A stretch of DNA of 48,064 nucleotides, taken from the NCBI RefSeq assembly GCF_001646865.1, contig NZ_LRRB01000203.1, positions 1-48,064 of the forward strand, given 5' to 3'. The translations under genes were made by a program, and so were the position numbers. The stretch is from Aldersonia kunmingensis. Lineage in GTDB: Bacteria; Actinomycetota; Actinomycetes; Mycobacteriales; Mycobacteriaceae. This document shows, in pieces, positions 19,116 to 25,997 of the stretch; within the stretch, counting starts at the first letter, position 1; each line of letters starts with the position of its first letter. Under the pieces are notes generated by a model, which searched no databases, was not told the DNA's origin, and saw only the letters and a list, made by a program, of their open reading frames with translations.

Positions 19116-19155
19116 GTTTGTGTTGGTTTATGTTGTTTTATGCCTGTATGTGTTG
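19116..19155. promoter_or_regulatory. Four contiguous 10-bp direct units, probable operator
   Basis: Reading the plus strand, GTTTGTGTTG, GTTTATGTTG, TTTTATGCCT and GTATGTGTTG follow each other without gaps; units 1, 2 and 4 share GTWTRTGTTG with few changes (unit 2 lacks one G). The AT-rich block is unlike the surrounding GC-rich DNA, has the period of one helical turn, and sits between the DeoR regulator and ptsI, so DeoR dimers could bind on one face of the DNA and control both directions. Confidence 0.6.
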
Positions 19156-19246
19156 CTTTGTCAAGGTTTCTGAGTAATATTCATCACAGATACACATCTA
19201 GAGCGGTGTAGATCACCCGCTCGCCAACCCGCCCGGAGGAGGGCAG

Positions 19247-20938
19247 ATGTCGAGTTCAGTGCGAGTTCCCACGGCGAAGGCCGTGCTGACAGGTACCCCG
19301 GTGGTGCCGGGCGTGGTGGCAGCCCCAGTGGTCCGGCCGGGTGTGCGACTGCAGCCGACCATCGACAATGTGGAAATCGCCCTCGATGATCGGCCCGCCG
19401 AGTTGGATGGGTTCCGTGCGGCCGCCGCCACGGTCGCGCAGCGGCTGCGTGATCGTTCGGCACATGCCTCCGGTGCCGCCGCCGAGGTTCTTGCCGTGAA
19501 TGCGGCCATGGCCGAGGATCGCGGCTGGCGCACATCGGTGGAGAAGCTGATCGGATCGGGAAGCCACGCGGTATCGGCTGCGGCCGCCGCCACCGAGCAG
19601 TTCGCCGCGATGTTCACCAAGCTCGGCGGGCTTATGGCCGAACGAGTCACCGACCTGCACGACGTGCGGGACCGGGTCGTCGCGGAACTCCTCGGTGCGC
19701 CCGAGCCCGGCGTCCCGACACCCGATGTGCCATCGGTTCTGCTCGCCGATGACCTCGCGCCGGCGGACACGGCCGGCCTCGACCCGAGCATCGTTGTCGG
19801 GCTGGCCACCACCCTCGGCGGCCCAACCAGCCATACCGCGATCATCGCCCGGCAGCTCGGGATCCCTTGTGTGGTCGCGGTTCCCGGCCTCGACAATGTC
19901 GATGCCGGGGTATTCGTGTTGCTCGACGGCACGTCCGGCGAAGTGAGTGTCGCGCCGGATCCGGCTGTCGCTGCGGCGGCGGTCGAGGAATATCGAGTGC
20001 TGGCCGAACGAAGCGCCGGCTGGGCGGGACCGGGCGCCACAGCGGACGGTCACGCCGTCGATGTGCTCGCCAACGTGCAGGACGGTGCCGGTGCCCGCGC
20101 GGCCGCAGAAACCGCCGCCGCGGGCGTCGGACTGTTCCGCACCGAGCTGTGCTTCCTCAATCGCGAGACCGAACCATCGGTGGAGGAACAGGCCCGGATC
20201 TACGGCGAGGTGCTCGCCGCGTATCCGGACGCCAAGGTGGTGCTGCGCACCCTCGATGCCGGGTCGGACAAGCCGCTCAAGTTCGCCGATCATCCCGATG
20301 AGGCCAACCCGGCCCTCGGTGTGCGTGGCATCCGGATCGCGGTCGGGAATCCCGGTTTGCTCGACCGCCAGCTCGACGCGATCGCCGCCGCGGTCGCCAG
20401 TGAGGCGAGCACGCGCAAACCGTGGGTCATGGCGCCGATGATCTCGACCCCGGCGGAGGCAGCGGCTTTCGCGGCGAAGGTCCGCAGCCGCGATCTGGTG
20501 CCGGGCGTGATGATCGAGGTGCCCGCCGCCGCGCTGCTCGCCGACCGGATCCTGGCCCACGTCGACTTCCTGTCCATCGGGACCAACGACCTCGCGCAGT
20601 ACACGATGGCGGCCGACCGGATGTCGTCCGACCTCGCCGCGCTCACCGACCCGTGGCAGCCCGCGGTGCTGGCGCTCGTCGCGCAGACGGCGAAGGCCGG
20701 TGCCGCTGCGAACAAACCGGTCGGTGTCTGCGGCGAGGCCGCTGCCGATCCACTGCTCGCCTGTGTGCTTGTGGGACTCGGCATCACGTCGCTGTCGGCG
20801 GCCGCATCGGCCGTCGCCGCGGTTGGCGCCAAGCTCGCGTCGGTGACGCTCGCGGACTGCCGCACGGCTGCCGCCGCCGTGCTGGAAACCTCCGACCCGA
20901 ATACGGCACGCGAAGTCGCGCGCAGGGTGCTCGGCTGA
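19247..20938 (+). CDS. ptsI: PTS enzyme I
   Basis: Phosphoenolpyruvate-protein phosphotransferase, the first PTS component, which takes phosphate from PEP onto His196 (GGPTSHTAII) and hands it to HPr. 563 residues: an N-terminal HPr-binding helical part, the phosphohistidine domain, and a C-terminal PEP-binding barrel with FRTELCFL, the DAGSDKPLKF segment, the second signature IEVPAAALLADRIL..FLSIGTNDLAQYT and catalytic Cys495 in GVCGEAA. A GGAGGAGGG site lies directly before the ATG. It is transcribed away from the deoR-fruK-fruA-ptsH operon across the shared operator. Confidence 0.95.
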   Translation: MSSSVRVPTAKAVLTGTPVVPGVVAAPVVRPGVRLQPTIDNVEIALDDRPAELDGFRAAAATVAQRLRDRSAHASGAAAEVLAVNAAMAEDRGWRTSVEKLIGSGSHAVSAAAAATEQFAAMFTKLGGLMAERVTDLHDVRDRVVAELLGAPEPGVPTPDVPSVLLADDLAPADTAGLDPSIVVGLATTLGGPTSHTAIIARQLGIPCVVAVPGLDNVDAGVFVLLDGTSGEVSVAPDPAVAAAAVEEYRVLAERSAGWAGPGATADGHAVDVLANVQDGAGARAAAETAAAGVGLFRTELCFLNRETEPSVEEQARIYGEVLAAYPDAKVVLRTLDAGSDKPLKFADHPDEANPALGVRGIRIAVGNPGLLDRQLDAIAAAVASEASTRKPWVMAPMISTPAEAAAFAAKVRSRDLVPGVMIEVPAAALLADRILAHVDFLSIGTNDLAQYTMAADRMSSDLAALTDPWQPAVLALVAQTAKAGAAANKPVGVCGEAAADPLLACVLVGLGITSLSAAASAVAAVGAKLASVTLADCRTAAAAVLETSDPNTAREVARRVLG

Positions 20939-21007
20939 TCGCCCGCAATCGCCGAAACCCGTTGTGAACGCGGGCGCATAAGCTCGGCCGGCGCCGCGTG
21001 CGCCGGA

Positions 21008-21013
21008 TACCGT
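21008..21013 (+). promoter_or_regulatory. -10 box for the NCS2 permease gene, leaderless start
   Basis: TACCGT ends 8 nt before the ATG at 21022. This supports that ATG over the in-frame GTG at 20998, which lies upstream of the box. Confidence 0.45.
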
Positions 21014-21021
21014 TGCCAGGC

Positions 21022-22314
21022 ATGAGCCAACAGGGCACCAGGGGTCTGCGCTCGCGAGTTCCGCGCTGGACGCTGGCCGGCGACGGACGCTCCATACCCA
21101 CCGGCGCCGTCGTTGCGCCGGACGAGCGATTGAGCTGGCCGCGCACGGTCGGCATCGGGATGCAGCATGTTGTCGCGATGTTCGGGGCCACGCTGTTGGT
21201 GCCGACGATCACCGGCTTCCCGGTCACCACGACGCTGCTGTTCTCCGGCATCGGCACGATGATCTTCCTGCTGCTCACCCGGGGCCGGATTCCGAGCTAT
21301 CTGGGCTCGTCGTTCGCGTTCATCGCGCCGCTGACCGCTTCGGCCGCCGATGGCCAGGCGGCCCAGTTGGGTGCGGTCTTATGCGTCGGCGTCGTGCTCG
21401 CTGCCGTTGGCGTGATCGTCCGGCTCGCGGGCTCGCGGGTGATCGACGCGGTCATGCCGCCGGTGGTGACCGGCGCGATCGTCGCGCTCATCGGCCTCAA
21501 CCTCGCACCGACCGCCGTCGCCTCGTACGAGGCGCAGCCGCTCGTCGCGACCGTGACGCTGCTCGTCATCCTGCTTGTCACTGTGCTCGGGCCGGGCCTG
21601 CTGGGCAGACTGGCGATCCTGGTCGGCGTGATCGTCGGCTGGATGTTCGCCTGGGCCGCCGGTGATCTGGCGCAGGACCGTGTGGACGCGATGCGCAGCG
21701 CTGCGTGGGTGGGGCTGCCGGAATTCAACGGTCCCACGTTCGATATCTCTGTGATCGCGCTCGCACTTCCGGTGGTCATCGTGTTGATCGCCGAGAACGT
21801 CGGGCACGTGAAGGCCGTCGCCGAAATGACCGGTCGTTCACTCGACGACGTAGCGGGGACGGCGATCTTCGCGGACGGAATTGCGACCACTTTGGCGGGC
21901 CTCGGGGGCGGCTCGGGAACAACCACTTACGCCGAGAACATCGGAGTCATGGCGGCGACCCGGGTGTACTCGACCGCGGCCTACTGGGTCGCCGCGGCGA
22001 CGGCGGTCGCACTGGCCTTCTCGCCGAAGTTCGGCGCGCTGGTTTTCACCATTCCCGACGGTGTGCTCGGCGGTGCAACGCTCGTGCTGTACGGCCTGAT
22101 TGGGCTGCTCGGAGTACGGATCTGGATGGATGCGCGGGTCGACTTCACCGACCCCGTGAACCTGACGGTCGCGGCGGCCGCGTTGGTTGCCGGGATCGGT
22201 GATCTGACGCTGTCCATCGGCAGCGTCGAACTGGGCGGCATCGCGTGGGGTTCGATCGGCATCCTGGTCGGCTATCCGGTCATGCGGCGGCTCGCTCGGA
22301 TGCGCGGAGACTAG
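21022..22314 (+). CDS. NCS2-family nucleobase permease (uracil permease-like)
   Basis: A 430-residue membrane transporter with about 12-14 hydrophobic segments. The first ~40 residues are polar, followed by the family opening GIGMQHVVAMFGATLLVPTI. The NCS2 substrate motif is present as EMTGRSLDD with the preceding IAENVGHVKAV (Glu of the uracil-binding site), and the GGGSGTTTYAENIGVMAATRVYS stretch typical of UraA is seen in part. These features favour uracil over xanthine or urate, but substrate choice is inferred. It is preceded by ptsI with an 83-bp gap and seems to have its own promoter. Confidence 0.82.
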   Translation: MSQQGTRGLRSRVPRWTLAGDGRSIPTGAVVAPDERLSWPRTVGIGMQHVVAMFGATLLVPTITGFPVTTTLLFSGIGTMIFLLLTRGRIPSYLGSSFAFIAPLTASAADGQAAQLGAVLCVGVVLAAVGVIVRLAGSRVIDAVMPPVVTGAIVALIGLNLAPTAVASYEAQPLVATVTLLVILLVTVLGPGLLGRLAILVGVIVGWMFAWAAGDLAQDRVDAMRSAAWVGLPEFNGPTFDISVIALALPVVIVLIAENVGHVKAVAEMTGRSLDDVAGTAIFADGIATTLAGLGGGSGTTTYAENIGVMAATRVYSTAAYWVAAATAVALAFSPKFGALVFTIPDGVLGGATLVLYGLIGLLGVRIWMDARVDFTDPVNLTVAAAALVAGIGDLTLSIGSVELGGIAWGSIGILVGYPVMRRLARMRGD

Positions 22315-22333
22315 CCATTTGCGCCACCGTTGT

Positions 22334-22352
22334 GGCACCCTTTCCGGGTGCC
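22334..22352 (+). terminator. Weak hairpin after the permease gene
   Basis: GGCACCC (22334-22340) and GGGTGCC (22346-22352) form a 7-bp stem with loop TTTCC, 20 bp after the permease stop. There is no T-run, so termination is only possible. Confidence 0.35.
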
Positions 22353-22430
22353 GAAGTGAACCGGGATTCGCATTTGCAGTACCGTATGAGGCATTCTTTA
22401 GGTGTCAGCGATCACGATTGAGGAGCACAG

Positions 22431-23576
22431 GTGGAGCGCACCATTTTCGAACCCGAACACGATTTGTTCCGGGAGTCGTACCGCAAGTTTCTCGACCAGT
22501 ACGTAGCGCCGAACCACGCCAAGTGGGAAGAGCAGCACATCGTCGATCGCGACGTCTGGATCGAAGCAGGTAAGCAGGGATTCCTCGGCATGGACGTGCC
22601 GGAGGAGTTCGGCGGCGGCGGCGTGAAGGACTTCCGCTACAACGCGGTCGTCACCGAAGAGTCCACCGCGGGCGGCTACAGCGGCCTCGGCTTCGTGCTG
22701 CAGAACGACGTCATCTCGCCGTACCTGAACGAGCTGTCCACCGATGAGCAGAAGCAGCGCTGGCTGCCCGGCTTCGCCTCCGGCGAGATCATCACCGCCA
22801 TCGCGATGACCGAGCCCGGCACCGGTAGCGACCTGCAGGGCATCAAGACCCGCGCGGTCCGCGACGGCAGCGACTGGGTGCTCAACGGCAACAAGACCTT
22901 CATCACCAACGGCATCAACTCCGACCTGGTGATCGTCGTCGCGCAGACCGACCCGGAGAAGGGCGCACAGGGCTTCAGCCTGCTGGTTGTCGAGCGCGGC
23001 ATGAAGGGCTTCGAGCGCGGCCGCAACCTGGACAAGATCGGCATGCCGGCCCAGGACACCGCCGAGCTGAACTTCGACAACGTGCGCATCCCGGCCGAGA
23101 ACCTCCTCGGCCAGGAGGGCATGGGCTTCATCCACCTGATGCAGAACCTGCCGCAGGAGCGCCTGTCCATCGCCGTCGGTGCCGCCGCTGGCATGGAGCG
23201 GGTCCTCGAGCAGACCAAGCAGTACGTGCGCGATCGCCACGCCTTCGGCAAGCCGATCGGTGCGCTGCAGAACACCCGCTTCGAGCTCGCCGAGCTTGCC
23301 ACCAAGGCCACCGCGGTGCGCGTGTTCGTGGACAAGTGCATCGAGCTGCTCAACGAGAACAAGCTCAGCGTGCAGGAAGCCGCGATGGTCAAGTGGTGGA
23401 GCACCGAGGAGAACCTCTCGCTCATCAACCGCTGCCTGCAGCTGCACGGTGGCTACGGCTACATGAAGGAATACCCGATCGCGAAGGCGTACATGGACGC
23501 CCGCATCACCACGATCTTCGGTGGCACCACCGAGATCATGAAGGAGATCATCGGCCGTGGGCTGAACTTGGCCTGA
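22431..23576 (+). CDS. Acyl-CoA dehydrogenase (FadE20-like)
   Basis: FAD enzyme of the first step of fatty-acid beta-oxidation, introducing the 2,3 double bond. 381 residues, GTG start with AGGAG 6 nt before it. FAD and substrate motifs ITAIAMTEPGTGSDLQGI, RHAFGKPIG and LHGGYGYMKEYPI are present. The MCAD-type glutamate position near the C-terminus is Gly (IFGGTTEIM), whereas Glu243 in LPQERLS occupies the place of the catalytic base in long-chain and isovaleryl-CoA dehydrogenases, so a long-chain or branched substrate is likely. It corresponds in context to Rv2724c, between hflX and lexA. A strong terminator follows. Confidence 0.88.
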   Translation: MERTIFEPEHDLFRESYRKFLDQYVAPNHAKWEEQHIVDRDVWIEAGKQGFLGMDVPEEFGGGGVKDFRYNAVVTEESTAGGYSGLGFVLQNDVISPYLNELSTDEQKQRWLPGFASGEIITAIAMTEPGTGSDLQGIKTRAVRDGSDWVLNGNKTFITNGINSDLVIVVAQTDPEKGAQGFSLLVVERGMKGFERGRNLDKIGMPAQDTAELNFDNVRIPAENLLGQEGMGFIHLMQNLPQERLSIAVGAAAGMERVLEQTKQYVRDRHAFGKPIGALQNTRFELAELATKATAVRVFVDKCIELLNENKLSVQEAAMVKWWSTEENLSLINRCLQLHGGYGYMKEYPIAKAYMDARITTIFGGTTEIMKEIIGRGLNLA

Positions 23577-23614
23577 CGGCCGGGAGGGCCTGAACCTGGC
23601 CTGATCACCGATCG

Positions 23615-23660
23615 AAACGAGGAACCCCGGGACAGCGACGCTGTCCCGGGGTTCTCGTTT
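23615..23660. terminator. Bidirectional terminator between fadE and lexA
   Basis: A 15-bp perfect stem (23622-23636 with 23640-23654, loop GAC) is extended by about 6 further pairs after one bulged G, and is flanked by AAA on the left and TTTT on the right. It can stop transcription from both convergent genes. Confidence 0.88.
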
Positions 23661-23703
23661 TGTGGCGACCGATCGCATCGCGGCCGGTCGCGCCGATTCA
23701 CGT

Positions 23704-24384
23704 TCAGATCTTGCGGATAACCGTGACGACCTTGCCGAGGACCGCGGCATCGTCACCGGGGATCGGCTCGAACAGCGGGTTGTGCGGCAGCAGCCAGACG
23801 TGCCTGCCGTCGTTCTTGAAGGTCTTCACGGTGGCCTCGCCGTCGATCATCGCCGCGACGATATCGCCGTTGTCGGCGACGTTCTGCTGGCGCACCACGA
23901 CCCAGTCGCCGTCGCAGATCGCGGCATCGATCATCGACTCACCGACGACCTTCAGCAGGAACAGCGAACCCTCGCCGACCAGCTCGCGCGGCAGCGGAAA
24001 GACGTCCTCGACGGCCTGTTCGGCCAAGATCGGGCCGCCGGCCGCGATCCGGCCCAGCACCGGCACGTAGGTGGGCGAGGGGAGCTGCTCGGTGTCGACG
24101 GCCTTGCCCGCGTCCTGCGGGCCGACAACCATGTCCTCGAGCCCGCGCACGTCCACCGCGCGGGGGCGGTTCGGATCACGGCGCAGGTAGCCCTTGCGTT
24201 CGAGCGTCCGCAGCTGGTGCGCAACCGAGGAGGTGGAGGTGAGGCCGACCGCGTCGCCGATCTCGCGGATGCTCGGGGGATAGCCACGCTCCACGACGGA
24301 GGCGCGGATTACCTCGAGTACCTTGCGCTGGCGGTCGGTCAGACCTGCGGCGATATCGGGGCCGTCGCTGCCCTGCTCCTTCAT
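23704..24384 (-). CDS. lexA: SOS repressor LexA
   Basis: Represses DNA-damage genes until RecA filaments trigger its self-cleavage. 226 residues. The winged helix-turn-helix is at about 15-80 ([23 protein letters not shown]), the cleavage site is Ala115-Gly116 (GRIAAGGP), and the catalytic dyad is Ser150 (VGESM) and Lys187 (ATVKTF). The start [10 protein letters not shown] was taken at 24384; no better upstream codon exists. Its promoter region holds SOS boxes, so it represses itself, and it is divergent from the LysM gene as lexA is from Rv2719c in M. tuberculosis. Confidence 0.95.
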   Translation of the reverse strand: MKEQGSDGPDIAAGLTDRQRKVLEVIRASVVERGYPPSIREIGDAVGLTSTSSVAHQLRTLERKGYLRRDPNRPRAVDVRGLEDMVVGPQDAGKAVDTEQLPSPTYVPVLGRIAAGGPILAEQAVEDVFPLPRELVGEGSLFLLKVVGESMIDAAICDGDWVVVRQQNVADNGDIVAAMIDGEATVKTFKNDGRHVWLLPHNPLFEPIPGDDAAVLGKVVTVIRKI

Positions 24385-24468
24385 CTCCGAACACCCTCCA
24401 TCGCGATCCCCTCACTGCTCGACCAGGCAAACGTTCGCCCTCGAACTTAGCCTCGGAAACACACTCTT

Positions 24469-24484
24469 TCAAACATTTGTTCGA
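24469..24484. promoter_or_regulatory. SOS box 1 (LexA site)
   Basis: TCAAACATTTGTTCGA matches the actinobacterial SOS consensus TCGAAC-N4-GTTCGA at 11 of 12 conserved positions. It lies 85 bp upstream of the lexA ATG. Confidence 0.85.
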
Positions 24485-24521
24485 GAGTGTCGCGATTTTG
24501 TCGGTGCCGCGTGGTAGAAAT

Positions 24522-24537
24522 TCGAACATCCGTTCAT
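24522..24537. promoter_or_regulatory. SOS box 2 (LexA site)
   Basis: TCGAACATCCGTTCAT matches the SOS consensus at 10 of 12 conserved positions. It lies about 50 bp before the LysM gene start and abuts box 3. Confidence 0.8.
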
Positions 24538-24552
24538 CGAACGCATGATCGA
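24537..24552. promoter_or_regulatory. SOS box 3 (candidate LexA site)
   Basis: TCGAACGCATGATCGA matches at 11 of 12 conserved positions. It overlaps box 2 by one base, so the two centres are 15 bp apart. It could give cooperative or alternative binding over the LysM gene promoter. Confidence 0.6.
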
Positions 24553-24587
24553 ACGCCGTGCGACAGCCCGCGGAGAGGGGAAAGTCC

Positions 24588-25103
24588 ATGAGCACCACGA
24601 GCACACACTTCATGAGCGCAATCGAGGCGCGGTCCACCGGCCGTCGCCCCCAGGAATCCGATGCGTGCGGCCGAGTCCTCGCACCCGCCCGAGCGCCGCG
24701 GCCCGTGGCGCGCCGCCGCCCGGCGGGGCGGCCGGTCGCGTACGGCACCCGCCCTGCCGTCGTGCACCGTGGCGCTCACCCGCTCGCGGCGGGCTCGCGG
24801 CACAGCGGCGACGGCCAGGAAATCGGCATCACCGGGTTGATCGCTGCCGCATTGGCGACCTTCCTCGTGATGGCGGCGCTTTTCGGCCTCGCACACCTGC
24901 GGGCGGGGACGCCGGCCGCCGCGCCGGCCAACACGACGGTCGTCGCTGTCCGCGACGGCGAAACCCTGTCCGATATCGCGAGCAGGATCGCGCCCGAGGC
25001 CGGAGTGGGCGCGGTTATCGATCGGATCGTCAATCTCAACGACATGACCGACGCGGGCGTGCGGCCCGGGCAACTGCTCGTGGTTCCCGCTTCAGGCCAG
25101 TGA
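24588..25103 (+). CDS. LysM-domain membrane protein, SOS-linked (ChiZ/Rv2719c-like)
   Basis: A 171-residue protein: a basic, proline-rich N-terminal region of ~80 residues, presumably cytoplasmic; a membrane helix (about 81-103); and an external LysM domain (about 117-166, [14 protein letters not shown] ... [12 protein letters not shown]) for peptidoglycan. The M. tuberculosis counterpart Rv2719c (ChiZ) lies divergent from lexA, is induced by DNA damage and slows cell division. The ATG at 24588 follows GAGAGGGG; an upstream in-frame codon at 24558 would lengthen it by 10 residues. SOS boxes 2 and 3 lie immediately upstream, so DNA-damage control is likely. Confidence 0.85.
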   Translation: MSTTSTHFMSAIEARSTGRRPQESDACGRVLAPARAPRPVARRRPAGRPVAYGTRPAVVHRGAHPLAAGSRHSGDGQEIGITGLIAAALATFLVMAALFGLAHLRAGTPAAAPANTTVVAVRDGETLSDIASRIAPEAGVGAVIDRIVNLNDMTDAGVRPGQLLVVPASGQ

Positions 25104-25324
25104 TCCCACTGCGTGGGTCGGCACCGCTGGCCTACGCCGGATCTGCGCTGGTCCCGCTGACGCCGTGTGCTCCGGCGCGACGGGTATCCTCGGATGCTGT
25201 TGGCGAGACCTCGCCAAGCGGCCGTGTCGATCTCGCGCTTCTCGGACGCGACGTGCGTTGGATTGGGTTGGCGTCGAATGCGCGAGTCGGCCAACGACCG
25301 CTCGGCATCGACGAAGGAACTGAC

Positions 25325-25789
25325 ATGCACTGCCCGTTCTGCCGGCACCCCGATTCCCGAGTGGTCGATTCCCGCGAGGCGGACGAGGGCACGGCCATTC
25401 GCCGGCGGCGTTCGTGTCCGGAGTGTGGACGCCGCTTCACCACGGTGGAGACGGCCGTACTTGCGGTCGTCAAGCGCAGCGGCGTCACCGAACCGTTCAG
25501 CCGCGAGAAGGTGATTCGCGGTGTTCGCCGCGCATGCCAGGGCCGCGAGGTGGACAACGACGCGCTGAACCTGCTTGCTCAGCAGGTGGAGGACTCGGTC
25601 CGCGCCTCCGGGTCGGCGGAAGTGCCGAGTCACGAAGTCGGTCTGGCGATCCTGGGACCGCTGCGCGACCTCGACGAGGTGGCGTACCTGCGATTCGCGT
25701 CCGTATATCGGTCTTTCACCTCGGCCGACGATTTCGAGCGCGAGATCGAGGACATGCGCGCCCGCCGCGAAGCCGCAGCCGCCGAATAG
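25325..25789 (+). CDS. nrdR: Transcriptional regulator NrdR
   Basis: Represses ribonucleotide reductase genes, sensing ATP/dATP. 154 residues. The N-terminal zinc ribbon has Cys3, Cys6, Cys31 and Cys34 (HCPFC ... CPECG), followed by an ATP-cone domain (about 49-139) with [20 protein letters not shown] and the closing ASVYRSF. AAGGA lies 7 nt before the ATG; the frame is open further upstream, but homologues start here. The 221-bp gap before it includes an 8-bp hairpin (25200-25217) and no NrdR box was recognised in it. A strong terminator follows. Confidence 0.95.
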   Translation: MHCPFCRHPDSRVVDSREADEGTAIRRRRSCPECGRRFTTVETAVLAVVKRSGVTEPFSREKVIRGVRRACQGREVDNDALNLLAQQVEDSVRASGSAEVPSHEVGLAILGPLRDLDEVAYLRFASVYRSFTSADDFEREIEDMRARREAAAAE

Positions 25790-25813
25790 CGCGCACCAGC
25801 ACACTCGACGTTG

Positions 25814-25841
25814 AGGACGAGCCCTGCCGGGCTCGTCCTTT
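25814..25841 (+). terminator. Terminator of nrdR
   Basis: An 11-bp perfect stem (AGGACGAGCCC at 25814-25824 with its complement at 25829-25839), loop TGCC and a short T-run, 24 bp after the nrdR stop. Confidence 0.85.
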
Positions 25842-25892
25842 CGCGTTAGTGCAGCGGAGCGGTCCGCGTGAGGTGCAGTGCCGCGCGCCAAA

Positions 25893-25951
25893 CGGGTGCA
25901 AACCTTGTTCCCGGGGCCGAAGTTCGCACTCGTGAGCACAATTTGCACCCG
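25893..25951. repeat. Palindromic intergenic repeat, copy A
   Basis: A 59-bp element with perfect 10-bp arms CGGGTGCAAA (25893-25902) and TTTGCACCCG (25942-25951), between nrdR and the 3' end of hrpA. Its length is close to that of copies B and D, but its arms differ in sequence, so it may belong to a separate subfamily. Confidence 0.55.
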
Positions 25952-25995
25952 TGAAGCACCCCGAATGGGTGCGAACCTTGTTCCCGGAGCCGAGG
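25894..25995. repeat. 29-bp direct repeat pair next to hrpA
   Basis: The 29 bp at 25894-25922 recur at 25967-25995 with three changes (common part AACCTTGTTCCCGG). The first copy is the left half of palindrome A; the second ends 2 bp before the hrpA stop codon and has no opposing arm. It looks like a partial duplication of the palindrome. Confidence 0.65.
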
Positions 25996-25997
25996 AT

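Noticed and set aside
19158-19180. Possible ptsI promoter (TTGTCA and TAATAT)
   Set aside because: The two hexamers are only 11 bp apart, too close for a sigma-70-type promoter, so it was not annotated.
19256-20560. 434-codon minus-strand frame over ptsI
   Set aside because: Antisense to a gene with all EI motifs; no recognisable protein.
21022-22314. Xanthine/urate permease assignment
   Set aside because: Motifs fit uracil-type NCS2 carriers better, but the substrate cannot be proven, so no gene symbol was given.
22398-23756. 452-codon minus-strand frame over the acyl-CoA dehydrogenase gene
   Set aside because: Shadow of a clear dehydrogenase gene, and it crosses the terminator at 23615-23660.
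25200-25217. 8-bp hairpin upstream of nrdR
   Set aside because: The stem is perfect but there is no T-run and it is too far from the start to hide the ribosome-binding site; chance pairing is likely at this GC content.
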